Origin: Eunapius fragilis
Taxonomy: Eukaryota; Porifera; Demospongiae; Spongillida; Spongillidae
Reading direction: 5' to 3'
DNA: 64,000 bases
Assembly (NCBI GenBank): GCA_963681505.1
Contig: OY811971.1
Location: 16,461,734 to 16,525,733 of the forward strand
Shown: in pieces, positions 31,952-43,329 of the stretch
How the letters are laid out: every line of letters starts with the position of its first letter
How positions within the stretch are numbered: the first letter of the stretch is position 1
Notes under the pieces: generated by a model
Told to the model about the DNA's origin: nothing
Seen by the model: only the letters and a program-made list of their open reading frames with translations
Databases searched by the model: none
Made by a program: the position numbers and the translations under genes

Positions 31952-34900
31952 AACTTTATCACTGCATGAACACATTTAACTGAAATTATAAGTCTTCCTT
32001 TCAATCATTTTCATCTAATGTTTTACAGATACTTTCAGCTACAGTGCATAATATTTCCCCCCATTGCATTGGCTGATTAACTTTAAATACAGGTTCGAAA
32101 TTCTACAGTAGACTTTGTGGATCGAAACTCCAACAAGTAGAATACATATAGCACAGTTACTAGCTGCGTGTGCAGATAAGCAAAATCAATGCATGGACAG
32201 TATATTCGATTCATTAGACAATGCACATTATGAAGTGTATTTAGACTACCCCATGCAGTTTCAGTAAATCTCATTACTATATATGCAATATGTGGCTGTG
32301 GTAGTCTGCACGACAATTTTAAGTCGACTTTTTTTAATGTCTGACATCAATAGATAGATCGCTGCGCCTCGAAACTGTTACAGAGTCACGCACGGTGCGT
32401 GCAGGGACTTTCCTTTTGGCCCACGGAAAGAAGCAATTCCCATATTAATTAACTTTGAACAGAGCAATGTAAATATCTACTCCTATTGGTACCTAACAGG
32501 AGTTGCGCATACAATTTTTAAAGAGCTACTGTTATCGCTGTACACAATTTGTTGGCCGTAGGAATACGCTTAAATAGACCAGTACATGCAATAATTCCAT
32601 CGAATCTATCATATAGCAATTCTGATAATATTGGACGGCATAGAAAAACTTAGTTACATGTATAAAAAAGATGATATCAATTTGAATAACGTGCATTTAG
32701 AATGCACATTGCCACTCTAGAGACATCAAACAATAATGCATATACAATGAGTGGTAAATTTTGGTTTGCATCTTATAATCATATAAAGTCAGCCATTTTT
32801 TGATTTTGTTTACAGTACGTTACAAAGTAAAATGGAGGAAGATGTTGATTAGTGGAATGAGGAATGCATGATAGTTCAACGTGTGAGTGCCACATTGTAT
32901 ACAAACTAACTCTAATCATAATAAAAAATGTAAATCTAGCCTATTCATCTTTGCGCACAATGATGGCTGTAATGTTGTCTAGGACAGTGATATCGTCATT
33001 GCTGATGAACTTCTCTCGTTCCAACTCATTGATCCCATCTTCAATATCACTGTCTGTCAGGGCACGCAAAGGGGTCATATACCTTGCCCTCAACATGGTG
33101 TACCACTGGTGCTTACTCATTTTCATCTCCATAATTTCTTCTGACACCTCGACCACCATACCATGGCACCTTAAGCACTCAATGATGGCCGGAATATCAG
33201 CACACGACTTCTCATACAACGGTATGGCCTTGGCAAAGAAAGGTATTGTAGTCTTCGCCGGCCTTGTCAGGATGAAGCAAAGTGAACCAGGGGTTAACCA
33301 CTGAGCCCACATCTTGAAAATGGAGGTGATATCTGAGAAGAGGTGGATGCTGCACAGAATTAACGCCTTGTCGAAAGTGTAGTTCTCTTTTTTCCCGAAG
33401 AACTCTTCAGCTGTCATCATGAGCGGATGGATCCCTTCCTTTTTACCAGCCTCTCTGAGCATTTGCTCTGAGGAATCTACGCACAAGATGCCGCGCTTCA
33501 ACCCTGCTCGCTTATAGATGGCATGTGTGAGGGTTCCAGTTCCGCCACCAATGTCAACCACAGTATCGTCCCTGTCAAAGCTAACCAAGCGAAATACAAC
33601 TTTGAATAACTCTTCTAAGATCTGTGCATTGCATTGGTCGTAGACGTCAGCAATTGCGCTGTAGTGTAAAGAAGATATGTTCTCTGTTCGACGGCATCAG
33701 GGCACCGAAGAGAAATGGAAGAGTGAGGAGAAGAGGTGTCATGCTACATTGAAATACATCCAAAACATGCATTATAGAATCTCATTCTAAACACTGGTAG
33801 CTGTTCAATCAGCATGTACGTACCATCAAGCCCACTCGACATTTCAGAGGTTCTTTTCACTTCCGATTTCACTCCTGTAACTCTGTATAAATCATGTCCA
33901 CATACACAAATAAATGGCAATACCATTACTATACCATAAATAGGGCAATGGTTCATTGCCATTAACTTATCTATGTGAATGTAAAATGAATATATTCTGC
34001 AATGTTATACTAAAAATAATTTTAAAACCACATGCATGATGATGGACAAAGAGACTATCGGAGCATTTATAATTCCATAGGTCATGCAAGTAATAATGTA
34101 CCATTGATGTTGAAATATATACATTTATTATTGAACTATTTATCTGTGCCATGTAGTTGTCTAAAAGGATAAAGAAATGTGGGTGTGAAACTACGGTAAT
34201 GTTTACATCTACATGCTTGTATAAAACTAAAATGTCCTGATTTATACACAATTTTATAAGTGTGATGATTTACTGTTTTATCCAATGTTGATGCAAATGA
34301 GTATGTAAATATTGTATATGTGACATTTCCGCTATGTGTGGGATTGTATAAAATCCCAGTGAGTTCATGCATGTCGGGGCCTATGGACTACCATTGTGAT
34401 GTTTGTATAGGTGTGAGGTTAATCCATTTATAGTATTCCTGCATGTTCACACATGCAACCTATTATTCCTCCTTGTTCATGGTGCCAGCTTGTGGTCAGG
34501 GAGAGTGACTAACATTCATCTAATTGCGGCTTGGTATTGAATACATCAGCAGGATCCTATAATGTACTCCCTGCTCTACACTGCTATGGGGCACAGCTAC
34601 GTCTCAACATAAAAAGGCAATGCTTTTTTGTTACTGATCTGCAACTAAAGAAAAATTTCAGTGCAGTCCTAATAGCTAATAGTGAGATGTGAGTTTGCCT
34701 AATTAAATTTACAGTCAATTGCAGATAGGATAGGTTTATTGCTGCATCGATTATTATAAGTTACACTACATAACAAAATGATCAAAGGGATTGTGCAAGA
34801 TAAGTTGAAGTGATTCCAGTGAATCAATGGCATGCTCCTTTGCAGCTACAGATTGTTTTCCTTGCCATGTAGGAGAGCTTGCATAATCCTCACAAGCAGA

Positions 34901-36420
34901 GAAGGAAAGGATCACATGATACAAAGGGACACCAATTGTGCTTCATAGCTGTGCATGCAGTATGCAAAAAAAAGCAGAACCAATTTTAACATCCATAGAA
35001 AATAGAGCGGTGTCTGCATTCTGTGTGGCTAAGTGGTTTGCATTTTGATGTTTAGCAATTGGAGAGCGGACCCATCTCTTCCATGATATTATAGGCCTAT
35101 ATTGACAGCTATTTCAGGACCAGCAAGTACCAACGATATGTAGGAGCAATTCAGTACTTGCTTATGTAGGAGCAATTCAGTACTTGCTGGTCCTGTAACA
35201 AGTGTCTCAATGGCCTGTAATATCACGGCTACACATCAAAATGCAAACTACTCAGCCATGCAAAATGCCACATTGCTCTATTTTCAATCTCAAATTGCAT
35301 GTATGACGACATCTAATTACCCAAACCTGGACATCATGAGTGGTACCATGTGTTCTGCCTTTATTGCATCTCAAAGCAGCACATGCGCAGCTATGATGCA
35401 ATTGATGTCCCATGAAAGCATTGTACCATATGATCCTTTTCTTCTTCCCTTGATTTAAGATTGTGAAAACTCTCCTACATAGCAAGGAAAATACAGCAAA
35501 AACACCTGGCCTTGTCTGATAACCATATCAGGCTATGGCCTGCCTGGCCTTATAGACACAAGCTTCCACAGTGCCACGCTTGTCATTTCAGGTGCTGCAA
35601 CCATTCATAATAAAATCACATCAGATTTATGTCCTCAGAAGAAGAAGCTCATGGAGACATCACAAATTGAAGACTTTCAGTTTGATATTTGTTTGCTATG
35701 CTGACAAGGCCAGGCTTTTAGCAGCCTTTTATTCCTTCTTGCTTGTGGTGCCAACTCGCGTGGGTCACTAAATTGAAAACATCAGCCAGATGTAATATAC
35801 TCACTGCTCTACACACTCCTTGGGGCACCACTTAAGATCTTGTAGGGGTAAAAGGAGACGACCCCTTTACCCCTACATGATCTTACGTGGTGCCCAAAGC
35901 ATGTAAGGAGTGGTGTAGAGCAGTGAGTACATTACGATCCTGCTGATGCTTGAACGTTTTGTGCCTATAATGAAGACAACGCCGTTGTCTTCAGACAAAA
36001 CATAAGTATAGGCACAAAACGTTCAATGTGACACTGGACATGGGTCTACCCATGACCATGCACCACCAGACCACCACCAGCTGACATATTGATTTCCAAC
36101 TTATTAGTACTGCATATAGCAGGCTGCCCAAACTGATTAATGCTAATGTCATTTCAGAGGTGGGATTCAGAGGTCACCTGCTTAGGTCAGAGATCAGGAA
36201 ACACTAGATAAATACGATCCTAAACATTGCATCTATCTTGTCAGCTGCAAGGGTATCGAAGCACAACATACAGTTGATTCGCCGGCTCTCCATCAAAGCT
36301 GATCGAACAGTGTCCAGGGAGGTTGCCAATCCCTATGACCATCTCAACATGACAGTGACCAAATAATTAGCTATACAACATTCAGCATTGTATGGCATCA
36401 TTGAGTTCACGCAGCGTTGT
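31952..36420 (-). repeat. Inverted duplication, right arm (B')
   Basis: Reverse complement of arm B. It holds the intact methyltransferase copy and the empty integration site of the Mutator-like element (around 32165-32180). It ends at the junction with direct repeat A'. Confidence 0.88.
32941..33842 (-). CDS. SAM-dependent methyltransferase (class I fold), intact copy
   Basis: Two exons give a 253-residue product: exon 1 33842-33824 (MSSGLD plus one base, donor GTACGT) and exon 2 33683-32941 after CAG preceded by a pyrimidine-rich tract. The splice keeps frame into HYSAIADVYDQ. Motif I VVDIGGGTGTL (residues ~48-58) is the SAM-binding Gly-rich loop and CVDSSEQML (~77-85) the acidic loop. Later blocks are FDKALILCSIHLF and DNITAIIVRKDE at the C-terminus. 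It belongs to the broad methyltransferase 11/25 type. No transmembrane or targeting signal is evident and the substrate is unknown. Exon 1 is short and inferred. The gene sits inside the inverted duplication and is the only intact host-like gene here. Confidence 0.8.
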
Positions 36421-36830
36421 ATTAACATGTTCTTACTTCAATACATTCAAACACAGACGTAAGGTACGTGACGCAGTTCCACTCTGATAAAATGGTAATA
36501 GTTTCTGGTTGAATGCTTCTTCGTAAGTAATGCAGGTGGGAGGGAATATTATCAACTTCCGTTCCAACTATCTGGAGTGTTGCAGTGATGCATCCAGAGG
36601 ATATGTGGCTTAAAACAGTGATTTTGGCACAACAGAGTACCTGGTACCAAGTACAGCTCCATATTAATGAATTAAATTCATACGTATAATCCTGACAGTT
36701 ATGGCGTAATCAGTGCAATGTTAAAAATGTTTCCAATTCCTTGAGCTACAAAGGTGGTGCTTAAAGAGCAGCAGAAACTGTTTACACTCACTGGTAAATG
36801 GTAAACGACCCATAATAGGCTTTTTTTTCT
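36421..36830 (+). repeat. Direct repeat A, right copy (A')
   Basis: Same orientation as 17238-17653. Because B' is inverted but A' is not, the order is A-B ... B'(inverted)-A'. Confidence 0.8.
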
Positions 36831-36901
36831 GTCTTCCCACCTCAGGCACACCCCATTTATCTACAGCTTTGGTTCCCTTATGTGCCCCCCCCCCCCCCCC
36901 C

Positions 36902-37097
36902 AGTCTGGGGACCAGACCAGAGGTTATGTGCCAGAGGAATGTAATTATCCAGCACTACAGAGTACGGCAATTGTCATGGCAATCCCACAATAAGCATACA
37001 ATAACAATTACGTTAATTAGCATTCCTGTGGTACTGCCTCAGTTTGGGGACACATGGCACAAAACCTTCTAGACCCATATTGTCTGGTCCCCAGACT
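36902..37097. mobile_element. 196-bp MITE, AGTCTGGGGACCAGAC family
   Basis: Terminal AGTCTGGGGACCAGAC inverted repeats; its two halves match the two ends of the 7338-9639 element, so it is a deletion derivative. It is inserted in a C-rich tract (36885-36901 and 37098 on), so the target duplication is obscured. Confidence 0.85.
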
Positions 37098-37850
37098 ACC
37101 CCTCTCCCCTCCCCCACGAAGGTTGTTGAGGTGTGTTCGCTATATAATATGTAAGTATCTTACCTGCTTGCTGTGTTATATGTGGGTACGCTGGCTTGCA
37201 TAAAAAATATCGTTAGTCACCACGCGTCCTTTAGGGGGCTTGTCCAAACTATATTTGGAAAAATTAGCGTCATTGTGACGTTAGAGGGAGGGGTTAAGGC
37301 TATGACGCTAAGAAAATTTTATTGTCGCAAGTTTTGCGAAACATCTTAGTACTATAAAGCTATAAACTAGCTTGCAAGCAACATTGACTCTAGTGGCAGC
37401 AGTTATGTCTATTCAGACTACACTTTTCAGAGAAGTATTGAAAGATGTGCAACACATTTACAAGGTGCCATGAGACGCGTGCGAAAATTTTATTGAGTTG
37501 TGGTGGCAACGAGCCAGGCAAGAGAAACCAGGAGCAAGCAAGAACGAACTTCTCAAGCAAGCACAGGTATGTAGTTTATAGAGGCACAGCTGCTAAATAT
37601 ACTTCTAACCTGTACTATATGGTAGGTTAAATGGAAAGCTATGAAGAATTCACCTAAGGATCTTGAAAACTTTTTCACTGAGTGTGAGGAACAAGGTACA
37701 GAGAGTGGGCAGTATGATGTGGATGTACCGGATTATGAGAATATGGGTTTTCCAGAATGGCAACCTCAACAACAGGTGTGCAGTCTTGTTGTATATAGAT
37801 CTAATTGTACATAAAGATTTTCTGTTTACATACATGTACAGCAGCAATGC

Positions 37851-38155
37851 ATGGCCCTCAGTCATGCTCAACACATGGCCCTCAGTCTTGCTCAACACAT
37901 GGCCCTCAGTCATGCTCAACACATGGCCCTCAGTCTTGCTCAACACATGGCCCTCAGTCATGCTCAACACATGGCCCTCAGTCCTGCACAACACATGGCC
38001 CTCAGTCTTGCTCAACACATGGCCCTCAGTCTTGCTCAACACATGGCCCTCAGTCTTGCTCAACACATGGCCCTCAGTCTTGCTCAACACATGGCCCTCA
38101 GTCTTGATCAACACATGGCCCTCAGTCTTGCTCAACACATGGCCCTCTGTCACCA
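37851..38155 (+). repeat. 24-bp minisatellite, 13 copies
   Basis: Unit ATGGCCCTCAGTCTTGCTCA plus ACAC, at exact 24-bp spacing from 37851 to 38139. Because 24 is divisible by 3 every frame stays open, giving 8-residue peptide repeats such as HGPQSCST. It begins right after a candidate acceptor (TACATGTACAG). Opposite-strand frames are artefacts. Confidence 0.97.
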
Positions 38156-41100
38156 TCATGTCCTGTGATTTCAAGTACATTGCAAGCAACTTGTGTGCCA
38201 CCATCATCCACTCCCTCACAGGCAGAATCATCATCAACTCCTTCACACATGCTTTTCAATTTTCTCTGTCCTGCAATTGACTTTTTGACTGATGATGTGA
38301 GGAATAAAAAGGCATTCATGACTTGTGTGAAATCCTCAGAGCAATCATTGCTGTATTTCCTAAACCTCAGGGAGAAATATTTGGCAAAACAAATCCGAGA
38401 CAGGCCAAGAAACCTCAATAAGTACCTGGATGAAATCCAGAAAAGTATTGATGCAATTATTTCCTTTATTGGCGAAGCTTCAAAGTTGAATATCAACCCA
38501 TCCATTGGGGTTGATAGACTTGCATGAATGTGTGTGCAGAAGCAAGAACTTCTCACTCGAATTGGTCAATCCCTCATTGCACTGAAAAACAAAATAACCT
38601 CTAGAGATGTACTGAACAACATTTGTCGCAGGGTTCAACAGCAATCAGAGGCACATACAGAAGACAGCAATGTGATCTGCTGCCACATGCCCAACTATAC
38701 TTGGAAATTGGCCTACCAAAAGCTTGAAGATCAGCAAAACTCAGGTGTCTCTGGTTTTCCCCTTCAAGATGATGGATGACCTAAGGTAAGGTTATCTGTA
38801 CACCTTAACTCATTTAGAATTACATGTGATAACAGTGTAAACCATGAACCAGATAAGCATATCTTGTTGTTACTGCATACACACAGAGAAATAGGAGTGA
38901 TGCTGGAAAGTTCTTTGGCTGTCCCTCTCTCTGAGCTGATGAAGTGTTTTGAGCACTTGCTCACCCTCGGCTGTTGTTAGGCAAAAGTTGCTGAGTCTTT
39001 CCCAATACTGGTCGTTTCCAAGGGTGATTACACTGTGCTGATCAACAGCCATGAGCTTATAATGACTGGTGATGGCTTTGAAGCTCTGCTACTTGTTGAT
39101 CAAGTTCCAAAAAAGCTCCCACAAGAAACCTTCAGAGAAAGAAACCACCTTTTTGTCTACTGCTAGTGGAACATATAGTCAAATCGGAATACCATCACTT
39201 GTGTCTCAATTTCCCTCAATTGTGTCTACTGCTGCCTCATTTGTGAAAGCTAATGGAATCAGTGCACATGAGCGGTGCAGAGAAAGCATTGGAAAAGTAG
39301 GAGTGAGCCTCAGAGAAATTAGAAAGCATCTACTCAGCACAGTACCTGGCTTAAAAAAACATGGAATTAGTGCAGGCTCAGTGGCTCGTCTCATGCAGCC
39401 CCCAAGACATGGAACAAGAGCAAGCTTAAGGTACAAAGGGCAAGTTGCTGCCAGGGTTCCTGGCAAGCAAAACCGGTACCGAGAATTCCACACAGACCTG
39501 CACTAGCACTATCTCTTTGCTCAAGTTGCCTACAGGAGTGAGTTCTCAGTCATGTTTGAGAATGAATGTGCTCTGTTCAGCTGTGATGATATGAATAAGA
39601 TCAAGGTGGGGGCCTTAGCAGTAAGCCGTTATCATCAAATTCAGCGTTTCTTCCCTGATGATGATGTTCCAAACGTGCCTGATTACAATTTTCCAGTTCC
39701 AGGATATCTGCTGATTCCTTCTGGGTATATGAGACTAGTGAAGAAGCCATCACCTACTGCCAATACAATGTACCTAGAAAGTGAAGACATGACAGAGTAC
39801 AGAGACGATGGGCTGAACGATACCTGCACAATGTCTCTAGCCACAGCTGTTTGCACAAGTGCCCATGAAGGCCATGGTCAGCATCATGGACACAAATCTT
39901 CTCATCACAGTACCTGTCAAGTGACAACAGTCAGCACCACTACTATTTCAAGTACACAAATATCCATCCATGTGGAATACAGACCAACAACAAGCCAGAA
40001 TGCCAATCTACATGTGGAGGTTCATAGTAATGTAAACCAAACAATATCACTGTCATGTACTACCAACACTCATGGCAATGTCTCCATGAAGACTCCTGAA
40101 GTAGCAGCCCATAGTACAATGACCTTGGTAGACCACATATCAAGATACCACACACTGGCCCCACGACAGTCTGCTTACGTGCTGCTCGTTTCCATAGCTC
40201 TACGTGTGAGATGCACCTCCATGATATGATAACCTTTAATCAGAGCTGCTGTCAGTGAAGGGAAAACGGTCGTAACACTCATAGTTGATGGTGGTCCTGA
40301 CTGGAGTGCATCCTCACTGTTGAATGCTCTCTACTTTATGCGGCTTAGGAAAGCCTGCAAGCTCGACATGCTGTGTGTCACCTCCTTTGCAGCACGGTAC
40401 TCAGCTTACAATCCAATTGAGCATCTGTGGTCTGTGCTGAGCAAGAAGTTAGTGTCAGTTCAGTTGTCTGCTATTGCTACAAGTGATGACAAGGCTCCAT
40501 ACTACATCAGTGGCATAACAGATGAGCAGAAGAAAGCAAAAGAATCTCAAGTATTCGATGATGCTATTGAAGAGATTGCTGATGTTCACTGGAACAATGC
40601 TGTATTTGATGGCTTTCCTATCACTCCTGTCCCAGTGAAGTGTAGTGACCACTTTGCAAGTGATCATGACATAGTTTCTAAGTTTTTGAAAGCCCCTCTA
40701 AAGGAGATTCGAGCTGGATCCACCCACACAGTGCTACTTGAACAGTTTAGGTCTCTGTTTGGACACGTGAAGATGCACCATAATGAGATTGTGTTTCTCA
40801 AGTGCCAGGAGAGTACCTGTACTCATTGCACAAGCAATCCGGTTTAAGCAAGGAAGTCTTTCCTGATAGATACATGTAGGAAGATGAAGCTCTTTTACCC
40901 AATGCCCAGTAAAGAGCACAAAGATCATTACTACACTTTTCTGGACATGTGTACTAAGAAACCTGAGGAGCTGCCCAATGCAGATACCCACCTGCCATCC
41001 TATGACAAGAACCTTGGAAACTGTCCCCATTGCCCTGACTTTGTCTTCCTCTCCAAGACTGCAAAGAAACGGCACCTTCAAGTGTTCCACCCCAAGAAAA

Positions 41101-41308
41101 GGAGTGTGGTCTGGAAAAAGTCCTCTCAGTCAGCTGAAAAGAGGTTCAAGTGCATCATCAGCTATGCTCTGGTGCTGTTTGTGGCCAGATGTTTGGAACC
41201 ATGTACCAGTTGCGAAAGCATTGTAAAATCGCTTAACACCAGGCAAATCGTAAGAGAATATCTGCAGCAGCTTCATTAACCCCTAAGAGAAATAATCCTC
41301 CTAGTGAC

Positions 41309-41600
41309 ATGTCTGACTCTGAAGGAGACAACCCTCCTCCTGGTGACATGCCTGACTCTGAAGAAGCCAACCCCCCTCCTGGTGACATGCCTGACTCTGA
41401 AGAAGCCAACACCCTTCCTGGTAACATGTCTGACTCTGAAGAAGCCAACCCCCCTCCTAATAACTTGTCTGACTCTGAAGAAGCCAACCCCCCTCCTGGT
41501 GACATATCTGACTCTGAAGAAGCCAACCCCCCTACTGGTGACATGTCTGACTCTGAAGAAGAAAACCCTCCCTCTCCTGGTGACATGTCTGACTCATAAG
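41309..41600 (+). repeat. 39-bp coding minisatellite (acidic 13-residue repeat)
   Basis: About seven tandem units encode DSEEANPPPGDM-type peptides, with unit variation including one longer unit. It lies between the C2H2 finger and the PHD finger of the DDE-type gene, acting as an acidic linker. Confidence 0.9.
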
Positions 41601-41895
41601 GAGACAGCCCTCCTCCTAGTAACATGTCTGACTTTGAAGGTGACAACCTTCCCAGCGACACATCTGATGTGGAAGAAGCTGTGACTATGCTGCCAGCTGG
41701 CCACAGCAGAAGAGCTAAGATGTGACTGTGTTGCCTCCTTCAGAAATCAAGTCCTATGTCACAACAGCCACCACCTCAGATGAGGGAGCAGAGAAGTGCA
41801 TTCTGTGTGAGTTAGGTGAAGATGAGGATGAAGAGATGGAAGTCTAGATTGAATGTACACAATGCTTTAGGTGGATACATGAAAGCTGTCTCTTA

Positions 41896-43329
41896 CACAG
41901 TGGTTTAGATATAGGGGTGATGTAGACATTTTTTATTTCATACATGTTATATGCATATCACAATTTTAAACCAATATCATGTCCATAACCATTTATGAGT
42001 TATTAATTAATTCTAATAGATATAATCAAGCCATAGTAATCAAGATATCAAAATTTTGAGATCTCACAATATTTAATCATAATAATATTAGTTATTTTAT
42101 TTAATTCTACTGTCATTATATAGGCCAATATCATTTCCATAACCATTTATGAGTTTTTAATTAAATTCAATAGATATAATCAAGCCATAATAATCAAGAT
42201 ATTTAGAAATTTGAGATCTCACGATATTGAGTCATAAGAATATTAGATATTTTATTTCATTCTACTGTCATTCTGCAACCATTGGCACTATTTTCTTCTT
42301 GAAGTAGTGCCTGCGTTTTCCTGGTTCTTTCACATGGGCTGAGCTAATGTAATGCAGTGTTTCTACTCCTTCACTCCGACCTTCCAGCACACGAGCAATC
42401 TGTACCACAATCACTGGATCCTTATACAGATGTACCTGCTGATGGTAGGCCTACATTCTCTGCACTGGTAAGATCAGCAGTTGTGGTTGCAGGTTCACAA
42501 ACATTGCAGCTTAAACACTGCTTTTATAGATATGTTGGAAAGCCTCGAAAGCAATTATACAAGCTGCACTTCTTTGGATCTTCATCTTGGATGGCGCCAT
42601 GTAGTTTGTTCATAACGAAAGGAAGCAAAACGCACACAAGCTGCCTTTGTACGGCTTCCTTACCTTCGATAGATTGAACACCTTCGTCAGCCTGAAATTG
42701 TCTTGCAGAACCTGTTTCTAGACGTACTTGTTGTAAGGTTCCACGATCGTAATTTTTTTTGTCGTGCGTGCGCGTGCATGAATTATTGTGGGTTATTAAT
42801 ATGTTCGCGTAAGTGGGTAGCGTTTAGTTCTGGCCTTATTAGTGACATTAAACAGAAAGCGGGGCGTTGGCGGTGCGTATTTTCGGGATGCCAGCTGATA
42901 TTAGCAGCAATTTTTATGATCAATTTTTTTTTATGGGCTCTAGTTTGTTCTACCGGATGAATGTTAGACACTACAATCCAATATTTTGCCATTACGCAAG
43001 CCTTTTGTTGCAAAAAAAAGGCTTATTCGAAAGGCTTAAAGCATTACATATTTGGTATCTTTCTATACGTAAGAGAAACCGCTATCTAAATACGTATTCA
43101 TTTTGTTTCCCATTTGCTCCATTAAATGTGCAGTTGCATATAATGACGGAAATGGAACAGCTCAAAATATTCATCTTTTTTTTGCTTCAACATTAACAAT
43201 CTAACAAAATCCAAACAATTCGACATTGTTTTTAGTGAAATGTGATCCTTTAGGCTATTTTGAGCAACTATTTGTAAAAAAGCATTTAGGTCATACCCTA
43301 ACCCCATGTCTACATCTTAAATCACTGTG
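41896..43329. mobile_element. Non-autonomous element with CACAGTG (RSS-heptamer-like) ends, copy 2
   Basis: A 1434-bp insertion inside the PHD-finger exon. Left end: CACAGTG, 22-bp spacer, GACATTTTT. Right end (reversed): CACAGTG, 12-bp spacer, GACATGGGG. The flanks TCTTA (41891-41895) and TCCTA (43330-43334) are a 5-bp duplication with one mismatch. Removing the element and one duplicate joins SCLL to PNYPFKSQDN in frame. The interior holds a ~155-bp direct repeat (41966-42110 and 42120-42260) and a minus-strand protein-like stretch near 42250-42450. It shares ends, but not interior, with 1995-3112. Confidence 0.75.
42252..42445 (-). pseudogene. Unidentified exon-like stretch in CACAGTG element
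   Basis: The minus strand encodes AYHQQVHLYKDPVIVVQIA then RVLEGRSEGVETLHYISSA, ending KRRHYFKKKIVPMVAE and a stop. A candidate acceptor (GAATGTAG) precedes it. A further protein-like stretch (TLQQVRLETGSARQFQADEG) lies upstream near 42740-42665. It may be a captured host exon or remnant of an element-encoded protein. I see no resemblance to RAG1 or Transib transposase. Confidence 0.3.

Noticed and set aside
17238-36830. A and A' as LTRs of a giant retrotransposon
   Set aside because: They are direct repeats, but lack TG...CA borders and flanking target duplication, and no retroviral genes lie between them in order.
37650-38280. ~200-residue frames on both strands over the 24-bp repeat
   Set aside because: A period divisible by three keeps several frames open; only the plus-strand frame continuing into the transposase-like gene is plausible.
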